A stretch of 64,000 nt of DNA from Cyanobium sp. N.Huapi 1H5 (GTDB taxonomy: Bacteria > Cyanobacteriota > Cyanobacteriia > PCC-6307 > Cyanobiaceae), in contig NZ_JAGQBH010000003.1 in assembly GCF_024345535.1 (NCBI RefSeq), positions 186,001-250,000 of the forward strand, read 5' to 3'. Each line of letters starts with the position of its first letter. Within the stretch, counting starts at the first letter, position 1. This document shows positions 53,069 to 60,646 of this stretch, in pieces. The position numbers were made by a program, and so were the translations under genes. The notes below the pieces were generated by a model. That model was not told where the DNA came from. It did not search any database and saw only the letters and a program-made list of their open reading frames with translations.

Positions 53069-54259
53069 TCAGACCGCTTGAACAACGCTAGCAAACCGCT
53101 GGATACCTGCAAGTGCCTGGCGTCGCTCGCCATGGCGCAGGTAGACCTCGGCGGCCATCCGCTCGCTGTGCGCCTGGGCCAGCGCAGCTGTCTTGCGGTC
53201 CAGGCCATCGGCTTGGGCTCGGATCGTCCACAAGTGCCGCAGATCCGTCCACGTCGGCAGGCAGGTGAACCCTGCCGCGGCCAGATCCTTGTGGACAAGC
53301 TTGAGCAGCCGCGAGGAATGGCGGGTGTTCCGCTCCGCCACTTCCTCGCTAGTAGACCGGTCCGTTGGGTCGATTCCAGGAACGCGCAACAGGGAGTGGT
53401 CCAGATCGGCGAGCCACCGACGGGGATGCACGGCGGCGACGAACTCCTTTTTGACCTTCGGCGAAAACCCCTGCAGCCGCATGGGTCGTTGCTCTCGATC
53501 CCATGCCTCCCAGTCGAAGAAGGGCACCTCGCTGGGGCGGCAACCGGTGGCGGCGACCACCCGGCAGAACGCTTGAGCGACGGGGTCGCTGATCAACGTG
53601 AAGATCGCCTCGACATCGCTGTCGGTGGCCGCCTCCGTGAACGCGCGCTTGACCTTGGGGGTCAGGGCACGTCGATGCTTCGGCACGACCCAGGCCTGGC
53701 CGTTCAGCTCGATCGCCCACTGGCCGACGAAGAGCCGATCGGAGTAGTTGGCCGTATCCCGGCGCACGCCATCCACCGCCCAGGCCAGGACATTGGGGCT
53801 GTCGAGGGTCAGGCCTCTTAGGTCCAGCCACTCAAAGAGGGCCTGGCCATGACGCAGCAACTTGCGCTTGCGGGCGAACCCGCAGGAGCGAGCGCGGACG
53901 TGATCGAAGAGAACCCGGTGTTGCCGGTCCAGGAGGGCATGGCAGGGCTGGCAGGTTGGACGACGCCGCTGGCGGGTGTCGCCGCCATCCAGCCACGTGC
54001 GCACCAGCCTCAGGCCTGCGGCCAGGGCCAGTTGCCGCTCGGTGGTGCTCAAGGGTCCTGGGCCTTTGCGGATCGGCACCCCATCGACCCCGTGGATCGT
54101 GCGGGTCGTGTGGGTCCGGCGCCGGCTCCAGTCGCCGCTGAGCAGCAACTTGAGGCCCTGGCGGGCGTTGCTCCACTCGTAGCGGAAGACGCAAGGGGAG
54201 ATGGACTGGCGCAGCTCGTGCGTGAGCCAGCCCAGCTCGCTGGAAGGGGTCGAAGCCAT
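53069..54259 (-). CDS. Tyrosine recombinase (integrase) of the element
   Basis: A 396-aa site-specific recombinase. Catalytic Arg I is R241 (AATGCRPSEV), Arg II is R341 with H342 (TDLRHLWTIRA), the box III His is H364 (AHSERM) and the nucleophile is Y373 (AAEVYLRHGE). The His usually three residues before Arg II is Thr (T338). The N-terminal half contains a CxxC pair (PTCQPCHALL) and a basic core-binding region. I chose the start MASTPSSELG; ATG 54286 is also in frame. It lies 126 nt from tRNA-Pro, whose 3' end is its attachment site, and faces into the element. Confidence 0.88.
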   Translation of the reverse strand: MASTPSSELGWLTHELRQSISPCVFRYEWSNARQGLKLLLSGDWSRRRTHTTRTIHGVDGVPIRKGPGPLSTTERQLALAAGLRLVRTWLDGGDTRQRRRPTCQPCHALLDRQHRVLFDHVRARSCGFARKRKLLRHGQALFEWLDLRGLTLDSPNVLAWAVDGVRRDTANYSDRLFVGQWAIELNGQAWVVPKHRRALTPKVKRAFTEAATDSDVEAIFTLISDPVAQAFCRVVAATGCRPSEVPFFDWEAWDREQRPMRLQGFSPKVKKEFVAAVHPRRWLADLDHSLLRVPGIDPTDRSTSEEVAERNTRHSSRLLKLVHKDLAAAGFTCLPTWTDLRHLWTIRAQADGLDRKTAALAQAHSERMAAEVYLRHGERRQALAGIQRFASVVQAV

Positions 54260-54303
54260 GTCGGGATTGGCACCTGAGCCAGGCACCTGAGCTATAGGAT
54301 CAG

Positions 54304-54366
54304 TATAGCGACCCGCTATAGCCGTCCCGACTGACTTTGTGCCATGCGCACTAGCGGTTTGCTAGT
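54304..54366. promoter_or_regulatory. Inverted repeats between the integrase and tRNA-Pro
   Basis: Two inverted repeats: TATAGCG-ACC-CGCTATA (54304-54320) and ACTAGC-GGTTT-GCTAGT (54350-54366). The 13-mer AGCGGTTTGCTAG (54353-54365) recurs inverted at 53088-53100 inside the integrase 3' end. They may be recombinase arm sites or the integrase operator. Confidence 0.45.
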
Positions 54367-54382
54367 GGTGCAGGCAGGTGTT

Positions 54383-54401
54383 GAATCGGGATGACAGGAT
54401 T
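54383..54401 (-). repeat. Right attachment site in tRNA-Pro
   Basis: GAATCGGGATGACAGGATT, identical to 33805-33823. It covers the 3' end of the intact tRNA plus three downstream bases. Confidence 0.9.
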
Positions 54402-54459
54402 CGAACCTGCGGCCCCTTCGTCCCGAACGAAGTGCGCTACCAAGCTGCGCCACATCCCG
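54386..54459 (-). tRNA. tRNA-Pro(CGG)
   Basis: 74 nt. Acceptor stem CGGGATG pairs with CATCCCG, with discriminator A. The anticodon loop TTCGGGA in stem CTTCG/CGAAG gives anticodon CGG (codon CCG). The T arm contains GGTTCGAATCC. CCA is not encoded. It is the integration target of the element; its 3' end points into the element. Confidence 0.96.
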
Positions 54460-54535
54460 ATGGCCAGACTTTAGGGGATGGCCCGCGGCGGCCGGCCAGC
54501 GTGACCGGCGTCCCTACAGTCCGCACAGCCCAGCG

Positions 54536-55438
54536 ATGCCCGTGACCGTCAGCGACCCCCGGCCCGCCCCCGCCAAGCCGCCCTGGTTGCGGGTCAAGGC
54601 GCCGCAGCGGGAGCGGATCGGGGCGGTGGCGGATCTGCTGGTCGACCTCAAGCTCAACACGGTCTGCCAGGAGGCCAGCTGCCCGAACATCGGCGAGTGT
54701 TTCGCCGGGGGCACCGCCACCTTCCTGATCATGGGGCCGGGCTGCACCCGGGCCTGCCCCTACTGCGACATCGACTTCGACCGCAGCGTGCGGGCGCTGG
54801 ACCCCACCGAACCCGAGCGCCTCGGGGAGGCGGTGCGCCGCATGGGCCTGAGCCATGTGGTGATCACCTCGGTCAACCGGGACGACCTGCCCGATGGCGG
54901 CGCCAGCCAGTTCGTGGCCTGCATCGAGGCTGTGCGCCGCACGTCCCCCTTCACCACGATCGAGATCCTGCTGCCCGATCTCTGCGGCGCCTGGGAGGCC
55001 CTGGCGGCGGTGATGGCGGCGGCGCCGGAGGTGCTCAACCACAACATCGAGACCGTGCCCCGGCTCTACCGGCAGGTGCGGCCCCAGGGGGTCTACGAAC
55101 GCTCCCTGGAACTGCTGCGCCGGGTCCGCCAGGGCTGGCCGCGCACCTACACCAAATCAGGGCTGATGGTGGGCCTGGGCGAAAGCGACGACGAGGTCCG
55201 CGCCGTGATGGCCGATCTGCGCGCCCACGCCGTCGACATCGTCACCATCGGCCAGTACCTCTCCCCAGGCCCGAAACATCTGCCGGTCCAGCGCTTCGCC
55301 TCGCCGGAGGTGTTCGAAAGCTTCCGCCGTCACGGGGAAGGCGACCTGGGCTTCCTGCAGGTGGTGAGCAGTCCGCTCACCCGCAGCAGCTACCACGCCG
55401 GCGAGGTGCGTCGCCTGATGCACGAGCACCCCCGCTGA
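54536..55438 (+). CDS. lipA: Lipoyl synthase
   Basis: A radical-SAM enzyme of 300 aa that inserts two sulfurs into octanoyl groups on lipoyl domains. The auxiliary-cluster cysteines lie in [13 protein letters not shown] and the radical-SAM CxxxCxxC in [14 protein letters not shown]. The C-terminal [13 protein letters not shown], with the invariant RSSY, is present. Length and order are normal. Its start lies 76 nt from the tRNA-Pro 5' end, on the opposite strand. Confidence 0.96.
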   Translation: MPVTVSDPRPAPAKPPWLRVKAPQRERIGAVADLLVDLKLNTVCQEASCPNIGECFAGGTATFLIMGPGCTRACPYCDIDFDRSVRALDPTEPERLGEAVRRMGLSHVVITSVNRDDLPDGGASQFVACIEAVRRTSPFTTIEILLPDLCGAWEALAAVMAAAPEVLNHNIETVPRLYRQVRPQGVYERSLELLRRVRQGWPRTYTKSGLMVGLGESDDEVRAVMADLRAHAVDIVTIGQYLSPGPKHLPVQRFASPEVFESFRRHGEGDLGFLQVVSSPLTRSSYHAGEVRRLMHEHPR

Positions 55439-55449
55439 ACGACCCTGCC

Positions 55450-55791
55450 ATGAGCAAACTCGCCTCCTTCGGCCTGCTGCTGGCCCTGCTGTCGCCGGCG
55501 GAGCCCGCCCTGGCGGTGCCGCACGTCTACTCGGACGTGGTGCTGGGCGTGAACGACCTGATGGCCTGCGTGGACACCGCCAAGACGGTGGCCAGCAAGA
55601 ACGGTTTCAGCGAGGATGTCCAGGTGGTCGGCACCGGCAAGAGCCGCTCGGTGTACGCCGACCACGCCAGCCTTCCGATGGCCCTGTCGATCAGCTGCAG
55701 CACCCACCTGGGTGCCGCGTCGATCGCCGTGGCCGGCATGAACAACGACGACACCTTCGCGGCCTTCCAGAAGGTCTACGACGACTTCTGA
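55450..55791 (+). CDS. Small secreted protein of unknown function
   Basis: 113 aa with a signal peptide (MSKLASFGLLLALLSPAEPA, then LAVPH). The mature part has two cysteines (DLMACVDTAKTVA and LSISCSTHLG), likely a disulfide, and an alpha/beta layout. It follows lipA by 11 nt on the same strand, so it may share its transcript. It is convergent with gltB. I do not recognise the family. Confidence 0.75.
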   Translation: MSKLASFGLLLALLSPAEPALAVPHVYSDVVLGVNDLMACVDTAKTVASKNGFSEDVQVVGTGKSRSVYADHASLPMALSISCSTHLGAASIAVAGMNNDDTFAAFQKVYDDF

Positions 55792-55810
55792 GCCTGACCC
55801 GCAGACCGGC

Positions 55811-58800
55811 TCAGGCCGCCACGGCCTCCCGCTGGGCCAGACCCACCGTGGCCGTCTCGCTGGGGGGCACCAGCACCCGGAAGCGGGCCTTCCAGGTGGG
55901 CCAGTCAGCCAGGATCGCCGCGGCCCTGGCACTGCCGGTGGCCTGCCGATGGGCCTCCAGCAGGGGCAGCAGCAGGGCCTCCTGTTCGGGGGTGGTGAGG
56001 GGCACCAGCGCCACCGACTCGGGATTGAGGCGGGCCGCCAGACCTCCGGTCTCGTCGAGCAGGAAGGCCACCCCGCCGGTCATGCCGGCGGCCACGTTGC
56101 GGCCGGTGCTGCCCAGCACCACCACCACGCCGCCGGTCATGTACTCACAGCAGTGGTCACCCACACCCTCCACGACGGTGCGGGCGCCGCTGTTGCGCAC
56201 GGCGAACCGCTCGCCGGCCCGGCCGAGGGCGAACAGCTCGCCGCCGGTGGCGCCGTAGAGGCAGGTGTTGCCGAGGATCACCTGGGCGCCGGGGTCACGG
56301 ACCGCAGCCGGGGGCACCACGGTGATGCGACCACCGTTGAGGCCCTTGCCCACGTAGTCGTTGGCCTCGCCCACCAGGCGCAGGTCCATGCCCTGGAGCA
56401 CGAAGGCGCCGAAGCTCTGGCCGGCGGCACCATGGAACGTCAGGGAAAGGCCTCCCTGGAAGCCGGTGTTGCCGTGCAGAGCAGCGATCTCGCCGGAGAG
56501 TCGGGCTCCCACGCTGCGGTCGGTGTTGACGATCGCCAGCTGGCGCACCACCTGTCCGTGGGTCTCGATCGCCGCGCGGACCTCCGCATCGGCAAGCAGC
56601 GCGTCCTCGAGCACCGGGCCATTGCCGTGGGCCTCGTCGTCGTGGCGGAGCCAGGCGCGGTCGGCGGCGGCGGGGATCGGATCCAGCAGGCAGGAGAGAT
56701 CCAGGGCGCTCGTCTTGGTGAGGGCGATGGCGCGGGGCGCCAGCAGATCGGTGCGGCCGATCAGGTCCTCGAGCCGGGCCACGCCCAGCACGCTCAGCAG
56801 CTGGCGCACCTCCTCGGCCACGAAGACGAAGAAGTTGACGACATGCTCGGGCAGGCCGGTGAAGCGCTTGCGCAGGGCCTCCTTCTGGGTGGCGACGCCC
56901 ACCGGGCAGTTGTTGGTGTGGCAGACGCGGGCCATGATGCAGCCCTCGGCGATCATGGCGACCGAGCCGAAGCCGTACTCCTCGGCCCCCAGCAGGGCGG
57001 CGATCAGGACGTCCCAGCCACTCTTGAGGCCCCCGTCGGCCCGCAGCAGCACCCGGTCGCGCAGGCCGTTCTCCAGCAGGCTGCGATGGACCTCGGTGAG
57101 CCCCAGCTCCCAGGGGCTGCCGGCGTGCTTGATCGAACTCAGGGGCGAGGCTCCGGTGCCGCCGTCGTGGCCGGAGATCTGGATCACGTCGGCATTGGCC
57201 TTGGCCACCCCGGCGGCGATCGTGCCGATGCCGATCTCGGCCACCAGCTTCACCGAGACCCTGGCCGCGGGGTTCACCTGGTGAAGGTCGTGGATCAGTT
57301 GGGCCAGATCCTCAATCGAATAGATGTCGTGGTGCGGCGGCGGTGAGATCAGCGCCACGCCGGGCTTGCTGTTGCGCAGCCAGGCGATGTAGGTGTCCAC
57401 CTTGGGGCCGGGCAGCTGGCCGCCCTCGCCGGGCTTGGCGCCCTGGGCCACCTTGATCTCCAGCTGCTGGCCGCTGCGCAGGTAGGCCGGGGTGACGCCG
57501 AAGCGACCCGAGGCGATCTGCTTGATGGCGGAACAGGCGCTGTCGCCGTTGCGCAGGCCCCGCAGGGTGGGAAGGGTGGGCGAATGGCCCTCACCGTCGA
57601 CGTCGTGCAGGGGGTGGTAGCGGGCCGGGTCCTCGCCGCCCTCGCCGCAGTTGCTCTTGCCGCCGATGCGGTTCATCGCCACCGCCAGCACCTCATGGGC
57701 CTCCCTGGAGAGGGCCCCCAGGCTCATGCCGCCGGTGCAGAAGCGGCTGCAGATGCTCTCGACGCTCTCCACCTGCTCGATCGGCAGGGGCGTCGGGGCC
57801 GGGCGCAGCTCAAGCAGATCCCGCAGCGCCGTGACCGGGCGGTTCTCCAGCAGGGTGCGGTAGGTGGTGAAGTGGTCGTAGCCGGGGCCCGCCGCCACGG
57901 CGGCATGCAGGGCCTTGGACATGTCCGGGTTGTTGAGGTGGAACTCGCCGCCGGTGCGGTACTGCACGAAGCCCATGAACTCGAGCTTGGTGCGGTTGAG
58001 TTCGGGGTAGGCCTTGGCATGGAAGGCCAGGGTTTCGCTGGCCAGATCCTGCAGGCTGAGGCCGGCGACGCGGCTGGTGGTGCCGGTGAAGGCCAGATCG
58101 ATCAGATCGGCGCCGATGCCGATGGCCTCGAAGATCTGGGCGCCGTGGTAGCTGGCGAGCAGGGAGATGCCGATCTTGGAGAGGATCTTGCGCAGCCCCT
58201 CCTCCAGGGCCTTGCGCACGTTGGCCTGGGCCGTGTCGGCATCAAGGCGGGGGAGCTTGCCCCGTTCGATCATCGACTGGGTGCGGGGATGGGCCAGCCA
58301 GTGGCGGGTGGTCTCGAAGGTGAGCCACGGGCAGACCGCACTGGCGCCGTAGCCGATCAGGCAGGCGAGGTGGTGGGTGCTCCAGCACTGGGCGGTGTCG
58401 ACCACCAGGGAGCACTGCAGCCGCAGGCCGAGCCGCAGCAGATGGTGGTGCACGGCCCCCACCCCCAGCAGGGGAGGAATGGCGGTGGTGCCGGGGCTGA
58501 TGCCGCCATCGGCGCGGTCGGAGAGGACCAGGATCTGGGAGCCGCTGCGCACGGCCGCCTCCGCCTCAAAGCAGAGGCGATGCAGGGCCTGCTCCAGCCC
58601 ATCGGGGCCGCTGGCCACCGGCAGGAGCGTGGAGAGGGTGGTGAGCCCGAGGCCGTGGGAGCCGAGATCCTCGAGTTCGGCCTCGTTGAGCACCGGGGTG
58701 GTGAGGTGCAGCACGGCGGCGCCGGAGGCATCGGGCCGCAGGGCGGAACCGCGCCGACCCAGGTGCATCTCCAGGCTCATGACCAGCTTCTCGCGCAGCG

Positions 58801-60415
58801 GGTCGATCGGGGGGTTGGTGACCTGGGCGAAGCGCTGCTTGAAATAGTCGTAGAGGAGGTGGGGCTTGGAGGAGAGCACCGCCAGGGGGATGTCGTCCCC
58901 CATGCAGTACGTGGGCTCCTTGCCCTGGCCGGCCATGTCCTCGATCACGAGGTCGAGGTCCTCGGCGGTGAAGCCGAAGGCGGTCTGCTGCTGGAGGAGC
59001 TCCAGCTCACCGAGGGTGCGCTCCTGCGCCCAGACGCCGGGGGACAGGCTGCGGCGGTGGTCGAGCAGCCAGCCGGCATAGGGGAGGCGCGCCGCCGTCT
59101 CCTCCTTCACGTCCCAGTTGCGCAGCAGCCGGTGCTGCTCCAGGTCGACGGCCAGCATCTGGCCGGGGCCGAGGCGGCCCTTCTCGATGATCCGGGATTC
59201 CTCCAGCTCGACCACGCCCGTCTCCGAGCCCATCACCACGTAGCCGTCGCTGGTGATGCAGTAGCGGGCCGGCCGCAGGCCGTTGCGGTCGAGGGTGGCC
59301 CCCACCATGCGGCCGTCGCTGAAGACCAGCAGGGCCGGGCCGTCCCAGGGCTCCTGAAGGCAGGCGCTGTATTCGTAGAAGGCCTTGATCGCCGGCCGTT
59401 CGTCGAGTTCGGGCTGGTCGCGGAAGGCCTCCGGCACCAGGGTCAGCAGGCTGTCGGTGATCGGCCGGCCGCTGCGCACCATCAGCTCGAGGGTGGCGTC
59501 GAGGTTGGCCGAATCGCTGAAGGCGGCGTTGACCAGAGGCCGCAGGTCCCGGGCGGCATCCCCCCAGACGGCCTCAAGGTGGGATTCGGCGGCCCGGGCC
59601 CAGTTGATGTTGCCCAGCAGGGTGTTGATCTCGCCGTTGTGGCCCAGCAGCCGCATCGGCTGGGCCAGGGGCCAGCGGGGCAGGGTGTTGGTGCTGAAGC
59701 GGCGGTGGTACACCGCGAAGGCGACGCTGAAGCGTTCGTCGCGGAGGTCGGTGTAGAAGGCGTCGAGCACCTCCGAGCGCACCATGCCCTTGTAGACGAC
59801 GGTGCGGGCGCTGATCGAGGCAAAATAGAGGTCGGTGGTGTCGGCCCCCCACACCTCCCGCACCCGGTCGACGGCGCGGCGCCGCAGGCGGAACAGCAGG
59901 GATTCGAGGGCGTCGACGTCGGCCATGACGCCGGGCACCGCATCGGGGGCGGCCAGCAGCCACTGCTCGATGGCCGGGGCGTTCTCCCGCGCCAGGGGAC
60001 CGAGCACCTCGGGAACCACCGGGACCTGCCGCCAGCCGAGGCTGAGGAGTCCGAGGCGTTCGGCCTCCTCGTCGCAGATCCGGCGGGCCTGGTCGCGGCG
60101 GTCGGGGTCCGCCGGCAGGAACAGCATCCCCAGCCCCCGCACGATCGCCGTGGAGGCGGCGGCCGCCGGCCACACGGCCTCCAGGTAGCTCCAGGGAATC
60201 GCGGTGAGCAGGCCGGCGCCGTCGCCGGAATCACCATCGCCGCCGCAGCCGCCCCGATGCTCCATGCAGCGGAGGCCCCGCAGGGCCTGCTGCAGCACCC
60301 AGTGGTTGGGGACCCCATCGAGGTGGGCCAGGAAACCCACCCCGCAGGCGTCCGTCTCGCCAGGGCCTGGGGCAGAGCTGTCGCAGTGGGGCCAGACGGG
60401 GACGGAGGAGGACAT
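55811..60415 (-). CDS. gltB: Glutamate synthase large chain, ferredoxin-dependent type
   Basis: Makes two glutamates from glutamine and 2-oxoglutarate, the second step of ammonium assimilation. 1534 aa. The N-terminal nucleophile Cys follows a short propeptide (TDACGVGFLAHLDG). Then come the class II amidase domain (HRRFSTNTLPRWPLAQP, GHNGEINTLLGN), the central domain, the FMN-binding synthase domain (RFCTGGMSLGALSREAHE; GGTGASPLSSIKHAG) and the [3Fe-4S] ligands in CIMARVCHTNNCPVGVATQ near residue 1157. The C-terminal GXGXG-type beta-helix (GKGLNGGRITV) is intact. No separate small (GltD) gene is nearby, which fits the ferredoxin form. The 231 nt upstream show no certain NtcA site. Confidence 0.95.
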   Translation of the reverse strand: MSSSVPVWPHCDSSAPGPGETDACGVGFLAHLDGVPNHWVLQQALRGLRCMEHRGGCGGDGDSGDGAGLLTAIPWSYLEAVWPAAAASTAIVRGLGMLFLPADPDRRDQARRICDEEAERLGLLSLGWRQVPVVPEVLGPLARENAPAIEQWLLAAPDAVPGVMADVDALESLLFRLRRRAVDRVREVWGADTTDLYFASISARTVVYKGMVRSEVLDAFYTDLRDERFSVAFAVYHRRFSTNTLPRWPLAQPMRLLGHNGEINTLLGNINWARAAESHLEAVWGDAARDLRPLVNAAFSDSANLDATLELMVRSGRPITDSLLTLVPEAFRDQPELDERPAIKAFYEYSACLQEPWDGPALLVFSDGRMVGATLDRNGLRPARYCITSDGYVVMGSETGVVELEESRIIEKGRLGPGQMLAVDLEQHRLLRNWDVKEETAARLPYAGWLLDHRRSLSPGVWAQERTLGELELLQQQTAFGFTAEDLDLVIEDMAGQGKEPTYCMGDDIPLAVLSSKPHLLYDYFKQRFAQVTNPPIDPLREKLVMSLEMHLGRRGSALRPDASGAAVLHLTTPVLNEAELEDLGSHGLGLTTLSTLLPVASGPDGLEQALHRLCFEAEAAVRSGSQILVLSDRADGGISPGTTAIPPLLGVGAVHHHLLRLGLRLQCSLVVDTAQCWSTHHLACLIGYGASAVCPWLTFETTRHWLAHPRTQSMIERGKLPRLDADTAQANVRKALEEGLRKILSKIGISLLASYHGAQIFEAIGIGADLIDLAFTGTTSRVAGLSLQDLASETLAFHAKAYPELNRTKLEFMGFVQYRTGGEFHLNNPDMSKALHAAVAAGPGYDHFTTYRTLLENRPVTALRDLLELRPAPTPLPIEQVESVESICSRFCTGGMSLGALSREAHEVLAVAMNRIGGKSNCGEGGEDPARYHPLHDVDGEGHSPTLPTLRGLRNGDSACSAIKQIASGRFGVTPAYLRSGQQLEIKVAQGAKPGEGGQLPGPKVDTYIAWLRNSKPGVALISPPPHHDIYSIEDLAQLIHDLHQVNPAARVSVKLVAEIGIGTIAAGVAKANADVIQISGHDGGTGASPLSSIKHAGSPWELGLTEVHRSLLENGLRDRVLLRADGGLKSGWDVLIAALLGAEEYGFGSVAMIAEGCIMARVCHTNNCPVGVATQKEALRKRFTGLPEHVVNFFVFVAEEVRQLLSVLGVARLEDLIGRTDLLAPRAIALTKTSALDLSCLLDPIPAAADRAWLRHDDEAHGNGPVLEDALLADAEVRAAIETHGQVVRQLAIVNTDRSVGARLSGEIAALHGNTGFQGGLSLTFHGAAGQSFGAFVLQGMDLRLVGEANDYVGKGLNGGRITVVPPAAVRDPGAQVILGNTCLYGATGGELFALGRAGERFAVRNSGARTVVEGVGDHCCEYMTGGVVVVLGSTGRNVAAGMTGGVAFLLDETGGLAARLNPESVALVPLTTPEQEALLLPLLEAHRQATGSARAAAILADWPTWKARFRVLVPPSETATVGLAQREAVAA

Positions 60416-60595
60416 AGGCCGGGTTGGGGCTGCTGAAACGGTGCTGGAACGGGCTTGGAGGGAACAAGCCTAAGGACGCCGGCAGGCGGAATCTGCCGAG
60501 GAGCTGCCGTGTCACCCGTGCAGCAGCCGTGTCCGCGACGACAGGGCGAGCCATCGATCCTAGGCAGCCACCCTTCCCCGGAGCGGTGGGACTAA

Positions 60596-60636
60596 CTTTT
60601 TGCCTCAAGGGGCAGGATTTTTGCCTCAAGAGGCAG
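60596..60636. repeat. Tandem palindromic repeat before the NAGPA-domain gene
   Basis: Two near-identical 21-nt units in a row (TTTTTGCCTCAAGGGGCAGGA and the same with AAGAGG). The second contains the perfect palindrome TGCCTCAAGAGGCA. They end 10 nt before the next start codon. The T run precedes each palindrome on the plus strand, so this is not an ordinary terminator; an operator or leader element is likelier. Confidence 0.5.
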
Positions 60637-60646
60637 GACGTCGTCG

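Larger units (their letters stand above)
33805..54401. mobile_element. 20.6 kb tRNA-Pro-integrated element with metal-resistance cargo and plasmid-type replication gene
   Basis: Bounded by the 19-bp direct repeat GAATCGGGATGACAGGATT, which is the 3' end of tRNA-Pro plus three bases. The right copy is part of the intact tRNA; the left copy is an orphan tRNA fragment beside cobJ. A tyrosine recombinase sits next to the intact tRNA. Inside are a CyRepA1-like replication protein, a ribbon-helix-helix-like protein, two MerR regulators, two metal P-type ATPases, a multicopper oxidase and other metal-stress genes. This matches the plan of tycheposons (tRNA, adjacent tyrosine recombinase, replication module, cargo, partial tRNA repeat). 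No second integrase or conjugation gene is visible. Confidence 0.85.

Noticed and set aside
60596..60636. Rho-independent terminator for gltB or the upstream region
   Set aside because: gltB runs away from it, and the T runs come before each palindrome on the plus strand and are A runs on the minus strand.
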